Positions 11,108-21,834 of a stretch of 64,000 nt of DNA are shown here, one piece after another. The stretch comes from Codonopsis lanceolata (taxonomy: Eukaryota; Streptophyta; Magnoliopsida; Asterales; Campanulaceae). How positions within the stretch are numbered: the stretch's first letter is position 1; each line of letters starts with the position of its first letter. A model generated the notes under the pieces. That model saw only the letters and a program-made list of their open reading frames with translations, searched no databases and was not told where the DNA came from. A program made the position numbers and the translations under genes. The stretch spans positions 21,443,980 to 21,507,979 of the forward strand of contig CM028377.1 in assembly GCA_013146195.2 (NCBI GenBank), read 5' to 3'.

Positions 11108-12808
11108 ATGGCAGATGGAGGCGGATGTCCGGCTGGGCGCACGTTGGAAGAAGCCCACAATATAAGGAGGGACCGTGAGCTACAAGAACTAAGGCGGATG
11201 GTTGAAGATCTTCGACTAGCTATTCAGCCTCGACCACTAGTAGTCGAGGGAGAGGACGATTCAGACGAAGAGGAGGCGGCTAGAGCACGAATTCAACCAA
11301 GGAGAGGCAAGGACGATGATGATCGTGGCCTAAAACTCGACGTCCCCGAGTTTGAAGGATCCATGGATACAGAAAAATATATCGACTGGGTACGAAGAGC
11401 GGAAAGGATCTTTGAGTACAAGGAGTACAGTGACCGCAAGAAGTTTAAGATCGCCATTCTCAAACTTACTAAGTACGCGTCGATTTGGTATGAGAACTTA
11501 AAGACTCAACGAAGGCGTGAAGGGAAGGAAAAGATCGAGTCGTGGGACAAGCTTAAGAAGTACCTTGATCGTAGGTTCTTACCAAGTACCTACCTACAAG
11601 ATAATTTCGTTATACTCCACCATCTTAAGCAAGGGGAGTCGACTGTGAGCGAGTATATCGAAGAGTTTGAAAGGATCTCGATTGTGTGTGATATGCAAGA
11701 GAGGGTTGAAAAGAAAAACGCCAGATTCTTGAGTGGACTCGATTCTGAAGTGGCTAACATGGTGGAACTCCAACCATGTTTTACTTTTGAAGAAATGTGC
11801 AAGTTGGCAACAAAGTGTGAAAGACAACTCAAGAAAAGGAAAGGGGTCAAAACCTCGACCACCAAGGGGTTCGGTAATTCCAAGGGCTCTCCAAGTACTC
11901 CAGTTACTAAGGTGGAAGAACCAACTACCAAGGTTGAGAAAAGCAGCGTGGAAGAAAAAAGTGAAGGTAAGAAGGTCATGAGAAACAAGGATTCCATCAA
12001 ATGTTTCAAATGCCAAGGGTACGGCCACTACCAGTCCGAGTGCTCAACAAGGCGGGTAATGACGATGCATGAAATTCAGAAAATAGAAGAAGACCTTAAG
12101 AATACAGAAAACGGGACTGAAGACGAAGGTATTGAAGAATGTGAAGAGGTCCACGGAAATTCGTTGATACTAAGCCGATCTTTACATGTGGAAGGCGTCA
12201 ACCGAGGGGAAGAAACAAGGGAACAAATCTTTTACTCCAAGTGTTTGGTTCAAGGGAAAGTTTGCAGCCTAGTCGTGGATGGGGGGAGTTGCACCAATAC
12301 CGTCTCTACTATTCTCATCGACAAACTCAAGGTACCTACGATAGTTCATCCTTGTCCGTATAAGTTACATTGGCTCAACAACCAAGCAGAGGTCAAGGTG
12401 GATAGGCAAGCGTTAATCACGTTCTCCATGGGAAATTACGAGGACGAAATTCTATGTGACGTAGTGCCTATGGATGTGTGTCACCTTCTATTAGGTCGCC
12501 CGTGGCAATTCGACCGTTACGTGATCCATGAAGGTAGGGAGAACACATATACTTTAACGAAGAATGGAAAGAAGTATAGAATCAAGCCGACGGCATCGGG
12601 AAAAGAAGAGGGTTGGGCACTCAGCTTGCGTGGAAGGAATCTGTATATAAAAAAAGGGACTGCCTGGAAGAAGGTCCAAGAGGATGGGGCTGTAATGAAC
12701 GGAGAAGACACCAGCGCGGGGAAATTTTCGTATGAAGAGTTTGGGTTGCTTCCTAGGCAGCTAAAATTATTATCCAGTGAAGAAGCCACGGCGTGGGCAA
12801 ATTCCTAA
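11108..12808 (+). CDS. Intact gag-protease polyprotein (566 aa) of the Gypsy-type element
   Basis: The single ORF opens at an ATG 34 bases after the primer site. Residues 1-77 are charged and helical with an acidic cluster. About 78-195 is a Retrotrans_gag domain (particle assembly; DVPEFEGSMD, then a WYENLK and YLDRRFLP pattern). A Lys/Thr-rich linker leads to a CCHC zinc knuckle (CFKCQGYGHYQSEC) at about 299-312, which binds RNA. A retropepsin-like protease follows, with VVDGGSCTN around residue 390 and LLLGRPWQFDR near 460. The active triplet reads DGG rather than DSG/DTG, a variant I recall in this type of plant Gypsy protease. The ORF has no internal stop, in contrast to every other retroelement frame here, and may still supply Gag. 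RT and integrase are missing downstream. Confidence 0.85.
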   Translation: MADGGGCPAGRTLEEAHNIRRDRELQELRRMVEDLRLAIQPRPLVVEGEDDSDEEEAARARIQPRRGKDDDDRGLKLDVPEFEGSMDTEKYIDWVRRAERIFEYKEYSDRKKFKIAILKLTKYASIWYENLKTQRRREGKEKIESWDKLKKYLDRRFLPSTYLQDNFVILHHLKQGESTVSEYIEEFERISIVCDMQERVEKKNARFLSGLDSEVANMVELQPCFTFEEMCKLATKCERQLKKRKGVKTSTTKGFGNSKGSPSTPVTKVEEPTTKVEKSSVEEKSEGKKVMRNKDSIKCFKCQGYGHYQSECSTRRVMTMHEIQKIEEDLKNTENGTEDEGIEECEEVHGNSLILSRSLHVEGVNRGEETREQIFYSKCLVQGKVCSLVVDGGSCTNTVSTILIDKLKVPTIVHPCPYKLHWLNNQAEVKVDRQALITFSMGNYEDEILCDVVPMDVCHLLLGRPWQFDRYVIHEGRENTYTLTKNGKKYRIKPTASGKEEGWALSLRGRNLYIKKGTAWKKVQEDGAVMNGEDTSAGKFSYEEFGLLPRQLKLLSSEEATAWANS

Positions 12809-13004
12809 GGGTCATCATCAAGAAAACAGTTGTTGGGAGTACTTGAAAAGTTCTTTGGGAAAAGCAAGATCGAAGGCTCACATGTTGGGTTTTGAATTGG
12901 TTAAAATAGGTCGCGAAGGAGACTCGAGGTTTTCAGATTTGATCCATACGAGGACATGGGGATAGTCCAAGGGTTGAGGACAACCCTTCTTTACGAAGGG
13001 GGTT
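12809..13004 (+). other. Residual 3' end of pol and polypurine tract
   Basis: The 196 bases after the stop resemble the non-coding and extreme C-terminal end of Gypsy pol (a GAGGACAACCCTTC phrase near 12976-12989 before the purine tract ACGAAGGGGG at about 12993-13002). They suggest that the RT-RNase H-integrase block was lost by an internal deletion of a longer ancestor. Confidence 0.5.
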
Positions 13005-14439
13005 TGATGTGGAATATTTCGAGATTGGCCTAACAACGAGGTCGATCCAAACTAAAAACATACAGGCAAAGGGATCGTTGGGTCAAGACGTGCTAAGAGT
13101 TGTTGAGAGGCTCGTTATGCCACGGTATACCGAGGGGGTGCGAGGCATTTGAACGAGCAAGGGGTGGATGATTAACGGGTTAAGGGAGCGAGACAAGGGT
13201 CGTGTTACGAGGAAGCTTCCTAAATGGGTTGGGTTCGATTAGGCGGCCGACTGCATTATTTGGGCTTGAAGCACGGCTTGGAGTTGCATGATTCGGCAAG
13301 GGCGGAAATAGGGGAAGAAGCGGACTTGCTTAAGGAGTTTTATTAGTAGTTAGTTTTCTTTATTTTATTTTACTTGCTTTATGTAATTAAAGTCCTTAAA
13401 GGACTCTAGTTGTGGTGTAAGTGCTTTCAAAGAACCGGATGGTTCCAGCTCAAACCGATTAAGACTTTTCGGTTTGGTTTGGTTTGGTTCGGTTTTGTGG
13501 TTTATATAAATTATTTTTAATGAAAGTAACCAACATTGAAAATAACAATAAAAATAAGATTTTGATTGGAATTAATGTCAAAATTAGGAAATAAGCTACT
13601 AACAACAAATTATTATAAATAAAACAATACAAATTATAAAATAAACACAAACAATAGAAAAAATAATAGTTCTCTAACAATCAAGATTTTGTTTGGTTTA
13701 GTATATATATATAGAATAAATCAAAGGTTCAAAATAGTCGTGGTTTGGTTTGGTTCGGTTTGGTTTGGTTCAGTTCAAATCCGAAAATTTTGAAATACTA
13801 GTTGTGGTTGCTTTCGAGGATAGGATTTTCTTTTCCTAGTTTTTTAGGAGTTGTTTAGGTAGTATAAATTAGGAAGTCTCTCTTTTGTTTTCGGCAGATC
13901 GTGAAATAAGAAAATTGCAAAGAACAAGTTCGTTCTTTTTCTAAAAACCGGATGAATCATTACCAAGGTGAGTGAAGCCGAGGTTGGTTTGTTCGTCGGA
14001 TTTCTTTACGTCGAGCGAGTGAAGTTCGACCGGTGAGTCCGCCTATCCATTCCTTTCTTTTAGTTATTATTGTGTTTATATTTGGGGCTGTTTTGAACCC
14101 GAGATTGGGGCAGCCGGTTCACGTATTTCGGACAGATTTTTGGTGCTGTTTGGTGGGGTTTTGTTCGGCCTAAAGGGGGGTACAAAATTGTGAGATAGGT
14201 CTGCTCATTTGGTACTCTATTGTGTGTGTTTCGGGGCAGTTACGGGGCTGTTTTTGGACTGGAGTTCGAAGCAGCCTGCTCGTGTAGTTCTGGACAGATT
14301 TTCGGCTAATAAAAATTGGTGTTGCAAGGCTATATTCAGGCCTGTTTTAGAAGGGGTTTTGGGCAGGTTTGAGCATGTTTTGGGGCTGAATTAAGAGAGA
14401 AGAATCAGGTTACTGGTCCTGAGTTTTGACGCCGTATCA
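13005..14439 (+). repeat. 3' LTR of the gag-protease Gypsy element, with an insertion
   Basis: It is collinear with 10007-11059 except for 392 extra bases (a 382-bp insert plus its duplicated 10-bp target). Small indels cluster at 13140-13260 and 13810. Confidence 0.9.
13416..13797. mobile_element. 382-bp insertion with 10-bp target duplication, unclassified small transposon
   Basis: The target sequence CTAGTTGTGG occurs once in the 5' LTR but twice here, at 13406-13415 and 13798-13807, flanking the insert. The insert carries GGTTTGGTTCGGTTT-type repeats near both ends in the same orientation and an AT-rich middle. I see no clear terminal inverted repeat. A 10-bp duplication is compatible with a Mutator-like non-autonomous element. 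Confidence 0.7.
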
Positions 14440-14444
14440 GCAGC

Positions 14445-14918
14445 AGAACAGGTAAATTTTCAGCAGCTAATGTAAAATCAGCAGGTAACAGCTATTGAAC
14501 TTAAAACAATTTTGTTTGGTTTTCTTTTGGTGATCACTTGAGTATAAGGACTGAATTGAATGACAATATATAAGATCAACTATGTAAAGAATTCAAGAAT
14601 GTAACTCCTAAACACCTAAGTAGATAGAAGCTGCTTAAGTGTATGAACAATAAAAACAACAGGTAGACAGAACATGGTATTTGGAGTGGTTCATAGTGTT
14701 AAAACTGCTACGTCCACTACCAAGTTGGCTAAACTTGGATTTTGAAGTGCATTAAGATTATATAAATGCTAAGTGATCATTAACAGATCAATGTACAATA
14801 AAAACCAGTGTTTGAAGAGTTTGATCTAGCAAGAATCAAACTTATGCAACAATCAAAAGTTCCTTAAAGGATTTGAAATAATACATGAAAAAACGAACAA
14901 TGATTATTCAAATAGAAA
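14445..14918. other. Unassigned sequence between the Gypsy element and the F-box gene
   Basis: No gene is visible. The stretch at 14680-14740 (a GGTATTTGGAGTGGTTCA phrase, then CTACGTCCACTACCA) resembles LTR sequence of plant Copia elements, so this may be an old LTR remnant. It could also contain the 3' part of the F-box gene. Confidence 0.4.
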
Positions 14919-15923
14919 CTAAAAAATAATAGTATATGAGTTCCAAAATGGGGAAGTTTGATTTTCCAGTAATTCTGGAACAGAAGAAAGACGATAAACA
15001 GTATCCAAGGCCAAGGTGAGAGACATAGCATTGCAAAGTTTATAAAATAATCCAATGATTCCTTGAATAACCTTTTCCTTCGATCTGCCATCCAAAACCT
15101 GGATAATCACTCTCTCTATGCTAGGAAAACCGTCTGAATATATAGAATGTGAATGACCAAGGTAGTTGACTGAAGACAGATTGGGTGTCGAAACAACGAA
15201 CTCATCTTCTCCTCGCCAACATGAAATGGTGAGAGTCTCAAGTCGATGAGAAGTTATGTTCAGAGTATTTGAATTCAGAATTCGACAATAAGTTAAAGTG
15301 AGGCTTTTCAAATTTGAAAGGTTGGAGAAGTGGTCAATGGACTTACCACTGCCATCTTTGTGGGAAGACACAATAGTGACTCTATTAAAATCAAGGGTTG
15401 TTAAAGCCCCTAATTTCCAGAAATCTCTGTCTATGTTAGTAACAATGAGACCACTATTTGTATATAAACGAAGCTCATTCAATGAGCTACTATTGAAAAC
15501 TGAGAGGGGGAGTTGACGATCTTCTTTCCAAGAAACATAAAAGGTAATGTTAAGTTTCTGGGCAATATGTGTGTAGAGGGCAATCTTTCTTATGAAGGAA
15601 TGGTCCATTTCACTATAATCAGAGTTAAAGTTCAAGACAGAGATATGCGACTGGTAACTGCGATTTGATAGAAATTGAGAGACGAACTGTGTAAACTTGT
15701 GCATGTTAGAGAAATGACAGCCGTCAAAATTGAGGTGCGGAAGTGATCTCCAGACATGCCTCCATCTAGAGGAGACAAGGCATGTTCTAATGACATCTTT
15801 GGCATCCATGTTTGAGAAGATGTGATGAATCAGATCATCCGGCAGGCTGCTGATTCTGTCCTCCTCTTCCTCTTCTTCTTTTTTTGGACTAACATTTCTC
15901 ACCCTCTTTCTCCCATGACCCAT
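14919..15923 (-). CDS. F-box/LRR-type protein (334 aa), probably C-terminally short
   Basis: The N-terminus has a basic start, a run of seven acidic residues, then an F-box at about residues 23-67 (DRISSLPDDLIHHIFSNMD, then CLVSSRWRHVWRSLP). F-box proteins of this kind join Skp1 and cullin in SCF ubiquitin ligases and choose the substrate. Residues about 95-290 contain leucine-rich segments typical of plant F-box/LRR/FBD proteins (LNELRLY, LTTLDFN, LKSLTLTYC, LETLTISCW). The usual family length is 400-500 aa with a C-terminal FBD. Here the frame ends after a SPFWNSYTIIF sequence, where relatives continue, so the gene is either truncated or has a further exon between 14445 and 14919 that I cannot define. 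No internal stops. The substrate is unknown. Confidence 0.82.
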   Translation of the reverse strand: MGHGRKRVRNVSPKKEEEEEEDRISSLPDDLIHHIFSNMDAKDVIRTCLVSSRWRHVWRSLPHLNFDGCHFSNMHKFTQFVSQFLSNRSYQSHISVLNFNSDYSEMDHSFIRKIALYTHIAQKLNITFYVSWKEDRQLPLSVFNSSSLNELRLYTNSGLIVTNIDRDFWKLGALTTLDFNRVTIVSSHKDGSGKSIDHFSNLSNLKSLTLTYCRILNSNTLNITSHRLETLTISCWRGEDEFVVSTPNLSSVNYLGHSHSIYSDGFPSIERVIIQVLDGRSKEKVIQGIIGLFYKLCNAMSLTLALDTVYRLSSVPELLENQTSPFWNSYTIIF

Positions 15924-15943
15924 TTATTATGCTCTCTCAAAAC

Positions 15944-16237
15944 CTGCATATAGATTTTCTTTTAGCATGAATTTGAAAATTGAAAATGCAAAGTGGAAAT
16001 CTACACAAATAAACAAAATACATCTCATTTCCAACACAATCTATCAAAGCCATAACATAAACTTCAATATTTCACTACCAATCTTTGAATTTTCGGACTA
16101 AATAAAAATGAAAAGGCCAAAACTTGTTTTCTTACGCCAATTCATCAAACACAACACTTAAATGAACAACTTTAACCCCAAATTATAAACCCTAATTTCG
16201 AATTAAATAAGAAGGGAAGAGATTTAATGTTTCTTAC
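15944..16237 (-). other. Probable 5' UTR intron of the F-box gene
   Basis: On the minus strand a donor TCT|GTAAGAAA at 16237 and an acceptor TATGCAG ending at 15944 frame a 294-bp AT-rich segment just upstream of the ATG at 15923. The untranslated first exon would lie at about 16238-16310. This is inferred from splice-site sequence only. Confidence 0.5.
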
Positions 16238-16661
16238 AGAAAATTATTTGAAGAAGTAGTAGAGGAGGTGATCAGCGATAAGGATATAGAAAGTTGATAA
16301 GTGGAATAAACTGCTGTGCTGCCTGGTGCCCAGTGGTTTTGGTCATTTGGTGGCGAGAAGAGGAATCCGATTTCATTTCGGTAATTAATTAAATTCATTT
16401 ATTCATTTAATTTGCTTCCCCAGCCCAATCCATTGACCAAAAATCCGATATTTTTTTGAAAAAATTATGGGTCCATACACTTTTTAAAGTTAATAACCCT
16501 CTAGTATTGTGTTTTATTTTTCAATCGGAAAATGACATTTTTGAAGGCAAAATAACTGTGATACTCTTAATGAGCCTGAAGGACACTAAGTTTTTGTATT
16601 GCTGTTAAAAAATATCAAGTGAAATTTATGAATTGTGGTGCAATTAGACTGTAAAATTAAA

Positions 16662-17095
16662 GGTTTAAATCTCAATTTGGTCACCCTACTTTCGGCCAAA
16701 ATTCATTAAGCTCACTCTACTTTTTTTTTCCTCAATCTAATCATTCTACTTGGCTTCAAAAGTCAATAAGGTAACTAGAGTCATTTCTATTAGTTAAGTT
16801 AGATGGAAATCATTGAAAAAATAATAATACTCATTACATTTGAAAGGTGTGTTGACAAATTCAAATCACACAATAAGAAATTATGTTTGATAGGAGGAGA
16901 CCCTCAAAACCCCCAAATTTAGTAAGAGTGTTTTTTGATTTTCCTAACAAAATTAAACTTTCTATCCAAATATATGGATGGAGTGATGAACGTGCTAATT
17001 ATGTGAAAGTAGAGTGATTAAATTGAGGAAAAAAATGTAGAGTGAGCTTAATGAATTTTGACCAAAAGTAGGGTGACTAAATTGATATTTAAACC
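16662..17095. mobile_element. Mutator-type MITE with ~60-bp inverted termini and 9-bp target duplication
   Basis: The left end starts GGTTTAAAT, continuing through a CACCCTACTTT block. The right end is its near-perfect inverse, ending ATTTAAACC; the match runs about 60 bp. The flanks are AAAATTAAA on both sides (16653-16661 and 17096-17104). A 9-bp duplication with long termini and no coding capacity fits a non-autonomous Mutator-like element. It inserted into the tandem repeat described next. Confidence 0.8.
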
Positions 17096-17104
17096 AAAAT
17101 TAAA

Positions 17105-17312
17105 CTATTGAACCGCAGTACAAAAATTAATGTAATGAGATTTATGAACCGCGGTGCAAAAATTAATGCAGTGAAATTTATGAACCGCGATTCAAAAATA
17201 AACTAAGAAATTAAACTTTAAACCACGGTGCAAAAGTTAATGCAATGAAATTTTTGAACCGCGATGCAAAAATAGACTAGGAAATTAAATTTTGAACCAC
17301 GGTGCAAAAAAT
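17105..17312. repeat. Tandem repeat, 36-39 bp units, about 5.5 copies
   Basis: Units share a TGAACCGCGGTGCAAAAATT core followed by an AATGAAATTT or AAGAAATTAAA tail. A further diverged unit lies left of the MITE at about 16620-16660, so the array predates that insertion. Confidence 0.8.
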
Positions 17313-18194
17313 CTTTCAATCCAACACGGTTTTATTATAATTTCGTATTTCATGAATTAAAAAACTTGTTTACCTTTCAGGGGCGTTGCCCCCCGAACCC
17401 CCACGAAGGGGCGTTGCCCCCTCAACCCATGCAACCTGTCGATCCCCGTTTCGTTGCACACAATCGTGATTTTCGAATCCAAAGTGTATTGTCAGAGTTG
17501 TTGAAGAAGACGATCATATTTTTGGAATAATATTTCAAAAAGTAGTCTTTTACTGTTGAAAGAAATGAATGTAGACTTTTGATGTTAGAAACTTTGGAAA
17601 AATAACGGGCCAAAATTTTACTTTAAAAATTTTTTTTTTGGTTAGTCACATGTCGTGTTTCAAAGATCCCTTGTGTAAAATAGGTTATACACCACTGATT
17701 GATGAAAATTTAATTCAAACGTTAAACGCAAAACTCACTTAAATGTCCAATTACTAAATTGCCTTTTTAGAAAAAGAATATTTTTACCATGATTAACATT
17801 TACTCTCTTTAGACCTAACGGCTCTATTCGACATTTACTGTCTCTAGAGTTTGGCGACTTTCCTTACGGAGAGTTGTTCGGGCTTGGCCACTCTCTTCAA
17901 TTAAAAAATATAGTTTTTTTGTTTTAAATTTTAATATTATTTAAATAAATAAATAATATAATTATTATTTGTAAATACATATGTATAGAATATTGTCACT
18001 TAGATTTTTTTTATTATTAGAGTTTTTTACGTTAATTGTTGTTATTGTTTTATTTTTAAATATTATAAATACTTTTTTTCGATAATTTTAAATAGAAATA
18101 TAATTTAATGCTAAATATAAATGTTAAAATTAAATGTTTACGTTGACTAATTACCTTAAATATTAAGGTAATTTGCGGGTGTTACTGTTAGAAC
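17313..18194. other. AT-rich intergenic sequence with two GGGGCGTTGCCCC dyads
   Basis: No gene is visible. GGGGCGTTGCCCC occurs at 17380-17392 and 17408-17420, each followed by an AACCC phrase. Similar phrases are common in plant retroelement LTRs, so this may be an old LTR scrap. The rest is AT-rich and featureless to me. Confidence 0.5.
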
Positions 18195-18640
18195 TAGGGG
18201 TGTATGTGGTTCGACTTGGTTCGGCTTATGTCAAAACCGTGAACCAAATCATACCCCCTCAGTTCCAAAAATCTCAAACCGAACCATCAAATGCTTGGAA
18301 CCGAACCGAACCAAACCACTCGGTTTGGTTCGGTTCGATTCGGCTCGATTTCGTGGTTCGACAAAAAATTAAATTAATTATTTATAAAAACATTTAAAAC
18401 TTAAAACTATACAAATAGATTTTAATCATTAAATTAAGCTAATTACTAATTAGCATCAAACATCAATAGACAAAAAATCAAACTTTTCTTACAAATATCA
18501 TCAAACATGGTAATTGAAAATTTGAATCCAATAAGGTAATTGAAAAGTGAACATTAAGAATGGAACAATAGTAGCAATATATATAATAAACTTATAAACA
18601 ATTAAACAACCAGATATAAAATAAATAAATAAATAAATAA

Positions 18641-18688
<48 letters not shown>

Positions 18689-18905
18689 ATAATCAAATAA
18701 TATTCACCTCGGTTTGGTTTGGTTCGGTTCGGTTTGACTCGACTCGGTTCGGAGACAGGAACCACAAACCGAACCGAACCACTTGGTTTTAATTAGATTT
18801 TGGAAACCAAAACCGAACCGCCTTGTACCGAAAATGAACCAAACTGCATGGTTCAGTTTGGTTCGACTTGGTTTAAGGGTTTGCTGGTTCGGCTGTACAC
18901 CCTTA
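18195..18905. mobile_element. hAT-type MITE, 711 bp, with 8-bp target duplication
   Basis: The ends are TAGGGGTGTA and TACACCCTTA (inverse match with one mismatch), flanked by a perfect 8-bp duplication GTTAGAAC at 18187-18194 and 18906-18913. Inside are runs of GGTTCGGTT and its complement near both ends, and (AAAT)n and (AT)n tracts at about 18620-18685. No coding capacity. Termini and duplication length fit the hAT superfamily. Confidence 0.88.
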
Positions 18906-18913
18906 GTTAGAAC

Positions 18914-20465
18914 CTTAGATTAATAAGTTTTTATATTGCAAAACAACAAAGCTAGGAAAGTTTAATTTCCCATTAATTTGTGTTAAATAAACTTAATGTG
19001 CAAGAGTTATTGACATAAGAAACAACATGTGATGAAGTTCACATGAAGAACATTTAAAACCCTAAAAGAACATTCAAAACCCTAAAAGGATATTCCAACA
19101 AGCTGGCTACATGTTAATCACAACGGGGACCAAGATTAACCTAGTGTTCAAACATCTAACCATTATCCAACATGTTTAGATTGCAACGAATTCTTTCAAA
19201 CCCACTTCTTATATAAAGAAAAAACTTCCCACATATCAATAAGAGAATGGAGAATTAATGGTCATAGAGAGATACATATTTATAAGAGTGATCAAAATCA
19301 GACAAAATACAAATGTTGGATAAGATAGCTTTATTAGTGTCAAGAACACTGCACATAACAGTTATCATTGTTGTTAGAGAATAACTTGGGATGTTCTTAA
19401 TCTTAAGTTACTGCAATTACTTATCATCTCACCAAGATCGAAGATCACTCAATCTGCACATCAATCACGTATCAACACTACATCATATCAACTAGAGAAT
19501 TTTGCATACCTTAAATTTACTTAAAACCATTAAGTTAAACAGACTAATTTAATATTTGTCCAAAATCGTTAAAACGATTTTAAACTTAGACTTTGTAATA
19601 AGTATAAATCTATCTGCTGATACCTTCATCATATAATATATCCTCTGTTGTTTATATAACAAATATTCCTTTTGACTTTGCCTAGAAGCCTTCCCACTTG
19701 TTTTGTTCTATCTGCTTAAAGCATAAGTCATCAGCAGCTAGCAGTTAATGATAACAGTGTCGGCACCTGTTTATACACTCGAAACTCTCTTTCTGATGAA
19801 ACACTATATACGTTGAAATATTTGACCTTCACAAGCTTATTATAAAACATATTTTGGTCGTTTTTTTCAAACAAAAGAACTATTCATATGTCCTTTCAAA
19901 AGAAGATTTTCATGCATGTTTTAAATGTTTTTCATATATCCAAACCTAGCTAACCAATCTCTTTAATATTTCATGCTAGAATATACTCTTTGTCTCTTAC
20001 AGTTTGCAGAATTACTGGGTATCCAATGATAGGTCATGATCATCATTTCGTCAAGAAATTCAAAGATTCAACCTTGCTTTCTCAAACAACTACAAATCTG
20101 GATAACTCTATAAAACGTTTGAAGATAGGATTGAAGGACACACTTCACAGAACTACGTGCTCAAGTATTCAAAAATCACAAATTCTCCAAGCACTCAAAA
20201 AGAGAAAAACACGTTGAAACTCTCATTCAGATCCAGAACTTCAAATCTTTCTTTGAAGAGTTTATTCTCCCAAACATTCATGGGATAGTCTTTGAAGTGG
20301 TTGAAGATAGTAAAAAATAAATACTTCTTCTGCAAGTCAGCTATATCTTGTCATGCCATAACCTATCTGTGCAACAGCTCTCCAGATTCTACTATCATCA
20401 ATGAATGTGAGGAGAATTTTCATGACCCTTGAAGTCGGAGAAGATAACTAGCTCGCTTTTGATAA
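18914..20465. other. Intergenic sequence, no gene recognised
   Basis: AT-rich, with no ORF I can assign. A CTATAAAAC box at 20109-20117 followed by an A-rich leader-like stretch, and promoter-like text near 19600-19750, resemble an old LTR, but I found no second copy in the window. Confidence 0.5.
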
Positions 20466-21490
20466 GTTGTTGAAGGTTCTTTTGGTAGCTAGCTCTGTCA
20501 ATTTTTAACCGATGGTCAGTTATCCCTTTAATTTTGCATAATTTGTGATTACCTAGCTAGCTCTAATTGTTGATTAAGTCATTATTTACTTCCTTTATGT
20601 GTGTCATTTTTTGCTTACACAGATTCTACTTGCGAATTTCGCCTCAACATAAATACACAATAAATTTTTTAGGTATTCCTAGGAAGATGACCAGGAAATC
20701 ATGACGTAGCTTGCTGTGGACAATTATGGAGGTGGTCTTGACAGTAATTCACCATAGGCATGATTATTTTCACTAGGAAGTCCTGCAGTAGTTGTACTAA
20801 GAACATACAAGAGAAAAGCTACTTTTTAGGAGCCTTTATTTCGTATAAGTATGCACGAAGATAGAAGTAAGAATGTCCTGTTCTTTGTTTGATTTTAATT
20901 TGACTTTAATGTTTTCTTTCTCTGTCCACATACGCATAAGGTAGAAATTTACATGCTTGAAGCATCTGCATCTGCCTACTGCGTGGAATCTTTTATGGGT
21001 ACTTTTGGCCAGTTTTTTGGATTTGAAGTTCCACGTGATGGTAGTTAAAATGAAGCTTGTTATCTATATGATTGATGTGTGTTCTAGTTTAAGGAGATGG
21101 AATCTTTCAAGAGTTGGGGGTGACCCGGAAGTTGTCTTCTTAAGATTGTATATGACCCCCACATGCACGACATGTCATTTAGCCTCCATAGCAATCAAGT
21201 TTGGAATATGATTAATAAGTCTAACAACTATTTCTAATAAATCGATAAATGTTAACATCTATTACTTGTCATATTCAGCTAGATTGTTGATTTTGTATCT
21301 TATGTCGACCAGAAGAAATTAAAGAGCAGCCACTCAAATGAATGCTTGTGGGTTGTCACTTTATGTAGTTTATTGCTCCCGTACCCTTTCAGATTTTGAT
21401 CCTAGTAGTTCAGTTCCTTTTCATGAGAATTCTTAGCTTGAATTTGAATGCCTTTGAATTGGACTGTGAAATATTCTTATTTCTATATAT
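20466..21490. repeat. Ancient ~1-kb tandem duplication, unit 1
   Basis: This segment aligns in order with 21491-21834 continued at 40849-41440. Shared blocks include AGCTTGCTGTGGACAATTATG (20709 region and 21699 region), GCACGAAGATAGAAGT, and TTCCACGTGATGGTA (21031 region and 41048 region). Identity is moderate with many small indels. No coding function is recognised; the ORF at 20957-21211 is not preserved in the other unit. Confidence 0.75.
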
Positions 21491-21834
21491 ACCAAGATTC
21501 TTTTGATAGCTAGCTATGTTTAATTTTTCTTGATTTGCGATAATTGTTGCTTCAGTATTTTTTTTTCCTTTCCCTTTACCATTTAATTTGTTTTTATGTT
21601 TGTCATGAAAGGTGGTTAAACTGCCTCTACTTGTGAACTTCGCTTGGACTTAATTACACCAGAACTTTTAGTATTCGTACAAAGATGATCGGGAAGTCGG
21701 GACACAGCTTGCTGTGGACAATTATGAAGTCATTATTTTCCCTAGGATTTCCTGACAGTAATTCACCTAATTATTAGCAGTTATTGTACTAACAAAATAC
21801 ATGAGAAAAGCTAGTTCTTAGGAGCCATTATTTT
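21491..21834. repeat. Tandem duplication unit 2, left part
   Basis: This is the first third of the second unit, aligning with 20466-20840. It is interrupted by the Copia element at the target site ATTTT (21830-21834). Confidence 0.72.

Larger units (their letters stand above)
10007..14439 (+). mobile_element. Complete non-autonomous Gypsy-type element encoding only gag and protease
   Basis: Direct LTRs at 10007-11059 and 13005-14439 start TGATGTGG and end CCGTATCA, and a 5-bp target duplication GCAGC flanks the element (10002-10006 and 14440-14444). A perfect tRNA-Met primer site, one long ORF and a purine tract lie between. The internal region is only 1945 bp: the ORF ends after protease and there is no RT, RNase H or integrase. 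This is the TR-GAG type of non-autonomous element, here with protease as well. Transposition would need enzymes from a relative. Confidence 0.9.

Noticed and set aside
20957..21211. 84-codon ORF in tandem unit 1
   Set aside because: The second unit does not keep the frame and no domain is recognisable.
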